From the NCBI RefSeq assembly GCF_000383575.1, contig NZ_KB911579.1:1246221-1310220 (forward strand): a stretch of DNA of 64,000 bases, given 5' to 3'. The DNA comes from Salinispora oceanensis. GTDB taxonomy: Bacteria; Actinomycetota; Actinomycetes; Mycobacteriales; Micromonosporaceae. The notes beneath the pieces are model-generated. The model saw only the letters and a program-made list of their open reading frames with translations. It had not been told where the DNA came from and did no database searches. Shown one piece after another: positions 42,333 through 50,836 of the stretch; the stretch's first letter is position 1; every line of letters begins with the position of its first letter. Position numbers and translations under genes: made by a program.

Positions 42333-42827
42333 GTGACTCGGAACCACACCTACGAGGTCTCCACCACCTGGACCGGCGACCGTGGGCACGGCACGACGGG
42401 CTACCGCTCGTACGACAGGTCGTACGACACGGCGAGCCCCGGCCGACCGCTCCTCGCCGGCTCCGCCGACGCGGCATTTCGCGGCGACCCACGACAGTGG
42501 AACCCCGAGTTACTCCTCGTCGCCTCGCTCAGCCAGTGCCACCTGCTGTGGTACCTACACCTGTGCGCGGTCAACGACATCGTGGTCGTCGGCTACCACG
42601 ACGCCGCCCACGGCACGATGCACGAGGACGACACCGGGGCCGCCCGCTTCACCGACGTCCTGCTCCGCCCGCAGGTAACCGTCACCCACGCTGACATGGT
42701 CGAACGGGCGACCGCGCTGCACGTTGACGCGAACGCCCGCTGCTTCATCGCCGCCTCAGTGTCCTTCCCGGTACGGCACGAGCCACGCACCGTCGTCCGG
42801 TTACCACCACCAGAACCGGCCAGGTAG
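42333..42827 (+). CDS. OsmC/Ohr-family protein
   Basis: 164 aa from GTG 42333. OsmC fold with GNPELLLVASLSQCHLLWYLHLCAVN (peroxidatic Cys) and DANARCFIAASVSFPV (second Cys) at the expected spacing, as in organic-hydroperoxide resistance proteins. Reduces peroxides or thiols in the cytoplasm. Upstream is the Pmp copy 1 terminator, so it has its own promoter. Confidence 0.85.
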   Translation: MTRNHTYEVSTTWTGDRGHGTTGYRSYDRSYDTASPGRPLLAGSADAAFRGDPRQWNPELLLVASLSQCHLLWYLHLCAVNDIVVVGYHDAAHGTMHEDDTGAARFTDVLLRPQVTVTHADMVERATALHVDANARCFIAASVSFPVRHEPRTVVRLPPPEPAR

Positions 42828-42915
42828 CAGCATCGATCTCGACGCTCGTTCCGTCGAAACTGGGTTCCTCCCAACGAGCCCGTCCTCAGTTCGAGGGCAA
42901 TGAGGAGTTGTTCCC

Positions 42916-44088
42916 ATGTCCGATCGGAATAGCCCACACCGCCGCCCGGCGGTGTTCTCGACCCGGCGACGCGTGCTGGCCGCTGTGACGTCCTTTGCCC
43001 TCGTCGGCGGCCTCGCCCTCAGTGGGGCCGTCCCCGCGGCGAGCGCCGATGCCGTCCGCCACCGCGACGGCGTGCAGGCCGACCTCGACCGCCTTGTGAG
43101 CGAGGAGAAGTTCCCGGCCGCCCTGGCCGCCGTTCGCACCTCCGACGGCCGGAACCGTAACTACACCGCCGGGGTGGCCGAACTCGGCACCAAGCGAAGG
43201 CCACCGGTCGACGGGCGGGTGCGCATCGGCAGCAACACCAAGACCTTCGTCGCCACCGTGGTCCTGCAACTCGTCGGCGAGGGCAGGGTCGATCTGGACG
43301 AGCCGATCGAGACATACCTGCCCGACCTGATCCGCGGCGACGGCATCGACGGCCGGCAGATCACCGTACGGCAGGTGCTGCAGCACACCAGTGGCCTTCC
43401 CCGCTATGTCGACGACATCGCCCCCGACTTCTTCCGCCTCCAGCACACCTATTTCGAGCCGCGCGACCTGCTCGACCTGGCCCTCGCGAACAAGGCGAGC
43501 TTCACACCCGGCACGAAGTGGGAGTACAGCAACACCAACTACCTCGTCGCCGGGCTGCTCATCCAGAAAGTCACCGGCCGTCCGGTGGCCGAGGAGATCA
43601 CCAACCGGATCATCGTCCCCCTCAAGCTGCGCGACACCTACTTCCCGAACGTCGGCGAACAGGGCATCCGGGGCCGGCACCCACATGGCTACTACACCGA
43701 CGACCCGGACAAGCCGCTGCAGGACGTCACGAAGATGGACCCGTCCTGGGGCTGGGCGGCCGGCGCGATGATCTCCAGTCCCAGCGACACGAACCGCTTC
43801 TTCGCCGCCCTGCTCGCCGGCGACCTGCTCCGGCCCGCCGAACTCGACCAGATGCGCACCACCGTCCCCGCCTTTGCCGGCCGCGGTTATGGCCTCGGCC
43901 TGATGAGCTGGGATCTGCCCTGCGGCGACCGTGCCTGGGGCCACGGTGGTGACACCCCCGGCTTCACGACCCGCGGCGGCGCCACCGAGGACGGCCGCGC
44001 CGTCACCCTCGCCGTCACCTCGACGCCGACAACCGAGACCAGCGCCAACCAGGTGGATGCGGCCACGAACGCGGCTCTCTGCGAGTAG
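42916..44088 (+). CDS. Secreted serine hydrolase (class C beta-lactamase/DD-peptidase fold)
   Basis: 390 aa. N-terminal signal peptide (RRVLAAVTSFALVGGLALSG) following an Arg-rich start; mature enzyme has SNTK (SXXK, ~110), YSNTNY (YXN, ~205) and HGGDTPG (~340). Family includes D-alanyl-D-alanine carboxypeptidases, esterases and penicillin-binding proteins; the reaction cannot be told from sequence. GAGGAG eight bases upstream. Followed by a very strong terminator. Confidence 0.88.
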   Translation: MSDRNSPHRRPAVFSTRRRVLAAVTSFALVGGLALSGAVPAASADAVRHRDGVQADLDRLVSEEKFPAALAAVRTSDGRNRNYTAGVAELGTKRRPPVDGRVRIGSNTKTFVATVVLQLVGEGRVDLDEPIETYLPDLIRGDGIDGRQITVRQVLQHTSGLPRYVDDIAPDFFRLQHTYFEPRDLLDLALANKASFTPGTKWEYSNTNYLVAGLLIQKVTGRPVAEEITNRIIVPLKLRDTYFPNVGEQGIRGRHPHGYYTDDPDKPLQDVTKMDPSWGWAAGAMISSPSDTNRFFAALLAGDLLRPAELDQMRTTVPAFAGRGYGLGLMSWDLPCGDRAWGHGGDTPGFTTRGGATEDGRAVTLAVTSTPTTETSANQVDAATNAALCE

Positions 44089-44116
44089 TCCCTACCAAAG
44101 CTGCCGCGCCTCGGTC

Positions 44117-44166
44117 GCCGGAAGTTCCGTGCCTCGCTCCCTGGAGCGGGGCACGGAACTTCCGGC
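44117..44166. terminator. Very long bidirectional hairpin terminator
   Basis: A near-perfect stem of over 20 bp (GCCGGAAGTTCCGTGCC... paired with GGCACGGAACTTCCGGC) separates the serine hydrolase from the convergent TauE/SafE gene. Confidence 0.9.
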
Positions 44167-44174
44167 CGGGGCAT

Positions 44175-45311
44175 CTACCCGACATCCTGCAGATCCTCCC
44201 GGGTACGGGTTCCAGCGTTGGGCCCAGCCGGCCGTCCCGCGGCCCCGGCGCCCAGGTCCGTCCAGGTGGCATCCCCGAGTCGGTCCGGCCCTGGCCGGGC
44301 GTACGTGTCCTGACGGATCAGGACCAGGCAGACGATCGTGAACACCACGAGCACGGCGACACTGCCAATGGCCAGGGCAGGAGTGAACGGCACCAGTAGG
44401 AGGGTGCTGACCAGCTCCGCGAAGATCAACACGAACAGCACCCCACGGATCGTCAGGGGCGTCAGCCGGGTACAGATCCAGGCCCCCAGCGGGGCTCCCA
44501 CGGCCACCACCGGTGCGGCGGTGATCCAGTAGTCAACCACAAACCCGGTGAAATCACGGACGACGAAGACATGCGTCAGAAATGCCGCGATCGACACCAG
44601 CGTCATCATGACCACCGTGGTCGGAGTTGCCACCTTCTCCGAAACCCGAAAGAGCAACACGAGCAGCAAAAACATGACGCAGTTCTCACCCACCCCGGCC
44701 ACGCCGCTGAGCAGTCCGCCAGCGAAGCCGGCACCCAGGACCAGATTACGCTCCCGGGCGCTCCACATCGGCACCACGAAATTTCGCCGATATCCACGCT
44801 GACGCAGTTGCACGAGTAGCGCTACCGCGAGCGCAACGAGCAGCATCGTGAACAACACCCGTACCAGCTTCAGCGGCACATGTGGAGCGATCATCGTCAC
44901 GCTGAGTACCACGCCGAGCATTCCGGCGGCCGAGCCGTACAACACCACCCGTCGCTCTATCGGCACCCGGCACAGCAGGATTGACAGCGAAGCCGCGGTC
45001 ATGCCGATCGACTGGATGGCAAAGGTAAAAATACGCGCCTGATCCGGCGGCACGGTCAGTACTTTTGTCATCACCGGAAAGGCGATCGCACCACCGCCCT
45101 CGCTGGTCCCACCGCCAACCAGTGATCCGAACACCATGGTGAGCGCCACCGGCCAGTGCTCGTCAAGTCGGGTAAAGTAGCTCCACCCCCACACTTTTGC
45201 CCAGATCAGCCACACGATCGCCGCGAGGATGGCGTTGACCAACAAAACTCGGGGCACTCGCACCATTTCCGCCGTCCCGCCTTCCACAGTATTCCCTGAA
45301 TCATCTGCCAC
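44175..45311 (-). CDS. TauE/SafE-family membrane exporter
   Basis: 378 aa with about eight to nine hydrophobic helices. The TauE/SafE pattern shows FGSLVGGGTSEGGGAIAFPVMT in helix 2 and FAGGLLSGVAGVGENCVMF in the second half. Such proteins export sulfite, sulfonates or related anions. GTG start at 45311 has no clear ribosome site; a downstream ATG (MVRVPR) may be used. Followed by the big terminator. Confidence 0.85.
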   Translation of the reverse strand: MADDSGNTVEGGTAEMVRVPRVLLVNAILAAIVWLIWAKVWGWSYFTRLDEHWPVALTMVFGSLVGGGTSEGGGAIAFPVMTKVLTVPPDQARIFTFAIQSIGMTAASLSILLCRVPIERRVVLYGSAAGMLGVVLSVTMIAPHVPLKLVRVLFTMLLVALAVALLVQLRQRGYRRNFVVPMWSARERNLVLGAGFAGGLLSGVAGVGENCVMFLLLVLLFRVSEKVATPTTVVMMTLVSIAAFLTHVFVVRDFTGFVVDYWITAAPVVAVGAPLGAWICTRLTPLTIRGVLFVLIFAELVSTLLLVPFTPALAIGSVAVLVVFTIVCLVLIRQDTYARPGPDRLGDATWTDLGAGAAGRPAGPNAGTRTREDLQDVG

Positions 45312-45562
45312 GGTCTAGTCGCTCACAGCCCCCGATGTTCGGCAAGGGCCAAAAAGAGCAAAACAAAAGAATTGAGCGGTGGGACGGTGCGGGCACAACT
45401 CGAGTTACGCACGGTGCCCTTCTCCGGCTGAGCTGGGCTGGACTGACCGACAGGGCCGGGAAGCCGCACACCGGCCCTTGGCGGACCGGGGCTCCGACCC
45501 TGGCGCAGCGGACGGCACAGCACGGCACTGACCCCACCGGGGCCACCACGAACGCGTGACCG

Positions 45563-45716
45563 TTTCAGGCATGTTTTTCGTGTTCATGCATTTATGGGGT
45601 CTGTGCCGGTTTAGGTTTCGGGTGGTTGCTGCCGCCGTCCGGTAGCCGAGGGCGATCCCCCGTTGGTGCGGGTGGTGGGTCCTTGTCGTTCGCGGGGGAA
45701 GGGCGTCGAGTTGACG
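45563..45716 (+). promoter_or_regulatory. Conserved Pmp leader, copy 2
   Basis: Same layout as copy 1; here the stem is GCTGCC-GCCGTCC-GGTAGC, keeping pairing through one G-U. From ~45640 onwards it matches copy 3 almost exactly. In 45312-45562, before it, nothing else is recognised. Confidence 0.65.
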
Positions 45717-46436
45717 ATGAGGTATCAGGACCACACCCAGGGGCCGGTGCGGCCGGGCTGGGGTCGGGCGAGGTCGCGGTGGTGGGCGGTGGGGCTGGCC
45801 GGGGTGACTGGTCTGGCCCTGGGTGCCGCCGGTGTCGCTGTCGGCCCGGCCGTGGGGGCGCTCGGGCGTCCGCTGGCCTCCGCCGATGACCGCGGCGGTG
45901 ACCTCGGTAGGCAGGAAGCGGGCAAGCACGACGAGGCCAAGGGCGGCGACACGGGCAAGGGCAGCGACGAGGCCAAGGCGGGCGACAAGGGCAAGGGCGG
46001 CGACACGGGTAAGCGGGGCAGCACGGGTAAGCGGGATGACGGGGGTAGGGGTTCGGAGAAGAAGCCGAGCGGTGTCCCGGTCCCGTGTGACGCCGACGCG
46101 TTGATCGCCGCGATCACCCTGGCCAACGCCCGCGGCGGCGCCGTACTCGACCTGGCCAAGGACTGCACCTACCTACTCACCGCCGACATCGACGGCGCAG
46201 GTCTGCCGATGATCGTCACCCCGATCACCCTCAACGGCGACAAACACACCACCATCGAACGAGCCGCCGCCGTCGACCAGTTCCGGATCTTCACCGTCGA
46301 CGTCGGCGGCGACCTCACCCTCAACAAACTCACCATCACCGGCGGACAGACCGACGACGAGGACGGCGGCGGAATCCTCGTCAACGCCGGCGGAGCGCTG
46401 ACCACCAACCACAGCACCATCACCCGCAACATCGCC
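45603..46436 (+). repeat. Direct repeat, Pmp copies 2 and 3 (other copy 47401-48234)
   Basis: 834 bp at a fixed 1798-bp offset, covering the leader hairpin, signal, linker and constant part. Differences seen are limited to a few bases in the leader; the encoded protein is identical over residues 1-240. Confidence 0.85.
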
Positions 46437-47183
46437 GGCGGCTCGGGCGGTGGCATCGCCAACCTCGGCACCACCCGCGTCAAGTACTCCACAGTCGACC
46501 GCAACACCGCCGCCGAAGCAGGTGGCGGCATCTACAGCACCGGCCTTCTGGAGATCGTGAAGTCCCATATCGACAACAACACCAGTGGCGACGGTGGTGG
46601 CGGCATCTTCTCGACCAACAGCACCGTCACCATCAAGGGCGGCAGCATCTCCGGCAACCAGGCATCCAACGGGGCAGCGATGTTCCTGTCCACCTCCATC
46701 GGCACGGTCACCGGCACCAAAATCACCGGGAACACCAGCAGCGGTAGCGGTGGTGGTATCCGAGCCGGCATCGGGAGCCAGCTGACGATGCGAAAGGCCG
46801 AACTGGCGGACAACACCGCAACCATCCTCGCCGGCGGCTTGTTCGTCTCCGGAACCGAGGAAGGGGAAAGCTTCGCCACCATCGAGTACAGCGTCATCAA
46901 AAACAACGTGACCTCGGCTTCCGGTGGAGGAATCTTCAACGCTGGGCAGACGGTGCTGCGACACACCAAGGTGATCGGCAACCAGGCGAGCCAGGGTGGC
47001 GGCATCCAGAACGACGGTACGATCAGCCTCTACTCCACAAAGGTGGTCGAGAACATCGCCACCACCGACGGCGGAGGCATCTACAACAACACCGGCACGG
47101 TGAACCTCAACACCGCCACCGGCACCATCGTGATCAAAAACCGACCCAACAACTGCGTCGACGTCCCCGGCTGCGCCGGCTAG
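45717..47183 (+). CDS. Pmp-like secreted beta-helix protein, copy 2
   Basis: 488 aa. Same design as copy 1: signal helix, charged linker (KGGDTGKGSDEAKAGDKG), Cys-flanked constant part, beta-helix repeats with GGGI/NNT motifs and tail RPNNCVDVPGCAG. N-terminal 240 residues equal copy 3; the later segment SNGAAMFLSTSIGTVTGTK and the last ~90 residues resemble copy 1. It is therefore a mosaic. Likely exported and wall- or surface-associated; there is no LPXTG or barrel. Confidence 0.85.
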   Translation: MRYQDHTQGPVRPGWGRARSRWWAVGLAGVTGLALGAAGVAVGPAVGALGRPLASADDRGGDLGRQEAGKHDEAKGGDTGKGSDEAKAGDKGKGGDTGKRGSTGKRDDGGRGSEKKPSGVPVPCDADALIAAITLANARGGAVLDLAKDCTYLLTADIDGAGLPMIVTPITLNGDKHTTIERAAAVDQFRIFTVDVGGDLTLNKLTITGGQTDDEDGGGILVNAGGALTTNHSTITRNIAGGSGGGIANLGTTRVKYSTVDRNTAAEAGGGIYSTGLLEIVKSHIDNNTSGDGGGGIFSTNSTVTIKGGSISGNQASNGAAMFLSTSIGTVTGTKITGNTSSGSGGGIRAGIGSQLTMRKAELADNTATILAGGLFVSGTEEGESFATIEYSVIKNNVTSASGGGIFNAGQTVLRHTKVIGNQASQGGGIQNDGTISLYSTKVVENIATTDGGGIYNNTGTVNLNTATGTIVIKNRPNNCVDVPGCAG

Positions 47184-47200
47184 CGATCAGCGGATTCCAG

Positions 47201-47239
47201 AGGGCCCGTTCCCACCGTCAACCGGTCGGGACGGGCCCT
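47201..47239 (+). terminator. Hairpin terminator after Pmp copy 2
   Basis: AGGGCCCGT pairs with ACGGGCCCT, continued by weaker pairs, just after the copy 2 stop codon. Confidence 0.8.
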
Positions 47240-47359
47240 CTTCTGTGCGCCAATTCGAGATCGAGGACGTGCCAAATCCGTCCCCGCTGCGGCATCACCG
47301 ATGACGGCGCGTCGGCGTGGACGCCGCGCGCCACCGGAGCGCCACCAGAGAAACCGCCC

Positions 47360-47514
47360 GTTTCAGGCATTTTATTCATGTTCATGTTCTTTTGAGTGCC
47401 GTGTCGGTTTAGGTTGCGGGTGGTTGCTACCGCCGTCCGGTAGCCGAGGGCGATCCCCCGTTGGTGCGGGTGGTGGGTCCTTGTCGTTCGCGGGGGAAGG
47501 GCGTCGAGTTGACG
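47360..47514 (+). promoter_or_regulatory. Conserved Pmp leader, copy 3
   Basis: GTGTCGGTTTAGGTTGCGGG and hairpin GCTACC-GCCGTCC-GGTAGC. It is preceded by an AT-rich tract (TTTTATTCATGTTCATGTTC) that all copies share in loose form and may contain the promoter. Confidence 0.65.
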
Positions 47515-48156
47515 ATGAGGTATCAGGACCACACCCAGGGGCCGGTGCGGCCGGGCTGGGGTCGGGCGAGGTCGCGGTGGTGGGCGGTGGGGCTGGCCGG
47601 GGTGACTGGTCTGGCCCTGGGTGCCGCCGGTGTCGCTGTCGGCCCGGCCGTGGGGGCGCTCGGGCGTCCGCTGGCCTCCGCCGATGACCGCGGCGGTGAC
47701 CTCGGTAGGCAGGAAGCGGGCAAGCACGACGAGGCCAAGGGCGGCGACACGGGCAAGGGCAGCGACGAGGCCAAGGCGGGCGACAAGGGCAAGGGCGGCG
47801 ACACGGGTAAGCGGGGCAGCACGGGTAAGCGGGATGACGGGGGTAGGGGTTCGGAGAAGAAGCCGAGCGGTGTCCCGGTCCCGTGTGACGCCGACGCGTT
47901 GATCGCCGCGATCACCCTGGCCAACGCCCGCGGCGGCGCCGTACTCGACCTGGCCAAGGACTGCACCTACCTACTCACCGCCGACATCGACGGCGCAGGT
48001 CTGCCGATGATCGTCACCCCGATCACCCTCAACGGCGACAAACACACCACCATCGAACGAGCCGCCGCCGTCGACCAGTTCCGGATCTTCACCGTCGACG
48101 TCGGCGGCGACCTCACCCTCAACAAACTCACCATCACCGGCGGACAGACCGACGAC
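47401..48156 (+). repeat. Inverted repeat arm A (Pmp copy 3), partner 51659-52414
   Basis: 756 bp of leader plus N-terminal coding sequence matches the reverse complement of the copy 4 arm without indels; by eye only about two to a few bases differ. Same arm also forms a direct repeat with copy 2. Confidence 0.85.
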
Positions 48157-48987
48157 GAGGACGGCGGCGGAATCCTCGTCAACGCCGGCGGAGCGCTGAC
48201 CACCAACCACAGCACCATCACCCGCAACATCGCCAGCGGCGGCCTCAACTCCGGCGGCGGCATCGCCAACTTCGGCACCACCCGGATCAACCACTCCGCA
48301 GTCGTTCGAAACACCGCCAGCTTCCAGGGTGGCGGCATCTACAGCGCTGGCCTGCTGGAAATCGTCAAGTCCCACATCGACAACAACACCAGTGACGACA
48401 ACGGTGGCGGCATCCTCTCGACCAACAGCACCGTCACCATCAAGGGCGGCAGCATCTCCGGCAACCAGGCATCCAACGGGGGAGGGATACTCCTGTTCAG
48501 CTCCATTGGCACGGTCATCGGCAGCCGAATCGCCGGGAACACCGGCGGTCAGGGTGGCGGTATCCGAGCCGACTCCGTGAGCCATCTGACGATGCGAAAG
48601 GTTGAGCTGGCGGACAACACCGCAACCGTTATCGGCGGCAGTTTGTTCGTCTCCGGAACCGGGGAAGGGGAAAGCTTCGCGACCATCGAGTACAGCGTCA
48701 TCAGAAACAACGTGGCTTCGACGTCCGGCGGAGGAATCTTCAACCTGGGGCAGACGGTGCTGCGGCACACCAAGGTGGTCGGAAACCAGGCCGACCTGGA
48801 CGGCGGCATCTACAACGAAGGCACGACCAGCCTCTTCACCACGAAGGTGGTCAAGAACATCGCCACCACCGACACCGGGGGCATCTACAACGACAACGGC
48901 ACGGTGAACCTCAACACCGCCACCGGCACCGTCGTGATCAAAAACCGACCCAACAACTGCGTCAACGTACCCGGCTGCGCCGGCTAG
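47515..48987 (+). CDS. Pmp-like secreted beta-helix protein, copy 3
   Basis: 490 aa. Same layout as the other copies. Residues 1-240 equal copy 2; the block ASGGLNSGGGIANFGTTRIN and neighbours equal copy 1; the C-terminal half has its own variants (SSIGTVIGSRIAGNTGGQGG, KVVKNIATTDTGG) before the common tail RPNNCVNVPGCAG. Codes for an exported beta-helix. It faces copy 4 across a 1.8-kb segment with acetyltransferase genes. Confidence 0.85.
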   Translation: MRYQDHTQGPVRPGWGRARSRWWAVGLAGVTGLALGAAGVAVGPAVGALGRPLASADDRGGDLGRQEAGKHDEAKGGDTGKGSDEAKAGDKGKGGDTGKRGSTGKRDDGGRGSEKKPSGVPVPCDADALIAAITLANARGGAVLDLAKDCTYLLTADIDGAGLPMIVTPITLNGDKHTTIERAAAVDQFRIFTVDVGGDLTLNKLTITGGQTDDEDGGGILVNAGGALTTNHSTITRNIASGGLNSGGGIANFGTTRINHSAVVRNTASFQGGGIYSAGLLEIVKSHIDNNTSDDNGGGILSTNSTVTIKGGSISGNQASNGGGILLFSSIGTVIGSRIAGNTGGQGGGIRADSVSHLTMRKVELADNTATVIGGSLFVSGTGEGESFATIEYSVIRNNVASTSGGGIFNLGQTVLRHTKVVGNQADLDGGIYNEGTTSLFTTKVVKNIATTDTGGIYNDNGTVNLNTATGTVVIKNRPNNCVNVPGCAG

Positions 48988-49005
48988 CGATCAGCGGATT
49001 CACGA

Positions 49006-49042
49006 GGGCCCGTTCCCACCGCCAGTCGGTGAGAACGGGCCC
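49006..49042 (+). terminator. Hairpin terminator after Pmp copy 3
   Basis: GGGCCCGTTC pairs with GAACGGGCCC (10 bp) right after the copy 3 stop codon. Confidence 0.85.
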
Positions 49043-49164
49043 CGCTGCTGGGCGGCCCGCCTCCGGCCTCGCACCACAAACCCGCCGTGGCGAGCCAGGC
49101 CGTGCGGAAGGAGAAGATTGGGCGGTTGGGGTGTTGGGGGCCCCTACCTGGGTACGGTCAAGGG

Positions 49165-49545
49165 ATGGTGTATATGCCGTCGCTGCCGCAACCACAGCGG
49201 TTGCTCCTGGCTGAGCTGGCCGGCATAGCCAACCGGTACAGCATCGGGGAGGGCCGGGGCCTTCCGCCGGAGGTGGCTATCGCCGCGGTACGGGCGATCA
49301 CCGACGACCCGGTGCTGCTGGGCATCCAGGCCGGGGTGGCGATGGCGGATCCGTACGGGGTCAGCCAGCCGACGGTGGAGCTACTTCAGGCCGCCGGTGC
49401 TGACATGACCATCGCACGGCAGCACGCGACCGAGGTGCGGGAACGCCTGGAGCGGATCGGAATCGCCAGTTCGTCCGCGGGTGGCGTAGCCGAGGGCCGG
49501 CCCGGCGAGCATGGGGACGGGCGGCCGGACGGCGAGCGTGGGTAG
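49165..49545 (+). CDS. Conserved small protein of unknown function
   Basis: 126 aa from ATG 49165 (GGG nearby). Helical and moderately charged (LLLAELAGIANRYSIGEGRGLPPEVAIAAVRAI) with a Gly/Glu-rich tail. No signal or membrane part. I recognise no family. It stands upstream of the acetyltransferase gene inside the Pmp cluster. Confidence 0.55.
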   Translation: MVYMPSLPQPQRLLLAELAGIANRYSIGEGRGLPPEVAIAAVRAITDDPVLLGIQAGVAMADPYGVSQPTVELLQAAGADMTIARQHATEVRERLERIGIASSSAGGVAEGRPGEHGDGRPDGERG

Positions 49546-49622
49546 ACTCCTGGCTCCGCTCCGTCGTCCCGGCCGACAAATCCGGTGTCGCGGCAGCGAC
49601 GCGGTCGCTACCGTCCTACCCC

Positions 49623-50177
49623 GTGGCGAGCACGAACCTCCGCACCGAACGCCTCGAGCTTCGGCCGGTACGCGACGACGACGTCGACCGCATTCTGGAG
49701 TACCGCAACCTGCCGGAGGTCAGCCGCTGGCTCCTGCGCACCGAGGTCGATCCGGTCGCCTTCCGGGCGCGCTGGCGCCGCTCGGCGAAAGACCCGAACG
49801 ACCACAGCGTGGCGGTGACCCTCGATGGCACCGTAATCGGGACGGTCTCGCTCGACGTACACGACAGCATGGGACAGCCCGGCACTCCGCCGAACACGGA
49901 GGCCCAGATCGGCTACATCTTCGACCCGGGGTACGGCGGCCACGGCTACGCGACCGAGGCGGTCACCGCGATGGTCGCGTACTCCTTTGACCGGTTGGGC
50001 GTACGCCGGATCACCGCTGGCTGCTTCGCGGACAACCTCCCCTCGGTGCGCCTCCTCGAGAAGATCGGCATGCGGCGGGAGCAGCACGGGGTCGGCGACT
50101 CCTGGCACGCCGAGTTGGGTTGGGTGGACGGCTACACGTACGCCCTGCTCGCCGAGGAGTGGCGCCAGCAGCCGTAG
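49623..50177 (+). CDS. GNAT-family N-acetyltransferase
   Basis: 184 aa from GTG 49623. RimJ/RimL-like GNAT: starts TERLELRPVRDDDVDRILEYRN and carries the acetyl-CoA loop FDPGYGGHGYATEAVTAMVAYSFD (RGXGYA-like) and CFADNLPSVRLLEKIGM. Acceptor unknown. Convergent with a frameshifted GNAT gene, with only 4 bases between stops. Confidence 0.88.
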   Translation: MASTNLRTERLELRPVRDDDVDRILEYRNLPEVSRWLLRTEVDPVAFRARWRRSAKDPNDHSVAVTLDGTVIGTVSLDVHDSMGQPGTPPNTEAQIGYIFDPGYGGHGYATEAVTAMVAYSFDRLGVRRITAGCFADNLPSVRLLEKIGMRREQHGVGDSWHAELGWVDGYTYALLAEEWRQQP

Positions 50178-50181
50178 ATCC

Positions 50182-50683
50182 CTACCCCACCGGCTGTCCG
50201 GGGGTCTGCCGAATCGTCAGCGGCACCGCACCGCGACGGTAGTGGACGACCGCGAACGGCCACCCGTCTCGCAGCCACGCCCCCACGATCTCGGTCAGCG
50301 GAGTGTCCAGCTCCGCTCGCGCGGGCGGTCACCCACGACGAGGCAGCCACCTCCTGCTCCCCCGTCGGCGACGGCTCAAAATAGACGCAGCCGATCACGT
50401 CCCCGGTGGCGATCTCGATGACCGAGTACGCGAAGTCCACCCGCTGCCGTGACCGCTGCGCATGCCCCACCAGGTCCTCGCGGTTCTGGGCGAGCGTCAT
50501 CCCGGCCGCCGGTGGCCAGCCCTGGTCGAAGCCCGGCGTTGACCGGATGTGCGCGATGCTCGACATCCAGGCGGCGTGATCCGCCTCGTTGTGCTGCGGC
50601 CCGAGCAACTCAAGCCTCAACCCGTGGGCGACAAGCGTCTCCGGCACCACGAACGCGTCCTCAACCAGCGGCAGTTCGGTCAT
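50182..50683 (-). pseudogene. GNAT acetyltransferase with a frameshift
   Basis: Starts MTELPLVEDAFVVPETLVAH and stays in frame through EVAASSWVTA. The continuing family sequence is then found in the next frame (AELDTPLTEIVGAWLRDGWPF then AVVHYRRGAVPLTIRQTPG, stop at 50182). A single extra base (or two missing) in the GCGCGAGCG tract near 50314-50324 explains it. The acetyl-CoA loop is not obviously complete. Either a recent inactivation or a sequencing/assembly error. Confidence 0.75.
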
Positions 50684-50775
50684 GCCGGGAGCCTAACGGC
50701 TCCGACGTCGCGGTTTCGGGCCACAAGGGTCGAGCCAATCCCTGCCCCGCAGGCATGAATGGTGGGAAAAGCGGA

Positions 50776-50810
50776 GGTCCCGAACCGCCGCACTCGGCAG
50801 GAACGGGACC
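50776..50810 (-). terminator. Hairpin terminator after Pmp copy 4
   Basis: On the minus strand GGTCCCG pairs with CGGGACC across a loop, 3' of the copy 4 stop codon, in the position of the terminators of copies 1-3. Confidence 0.6.
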
Positions 50811-50836
50811 CCCCCAGGTCCAATGCGCTCGGATCG

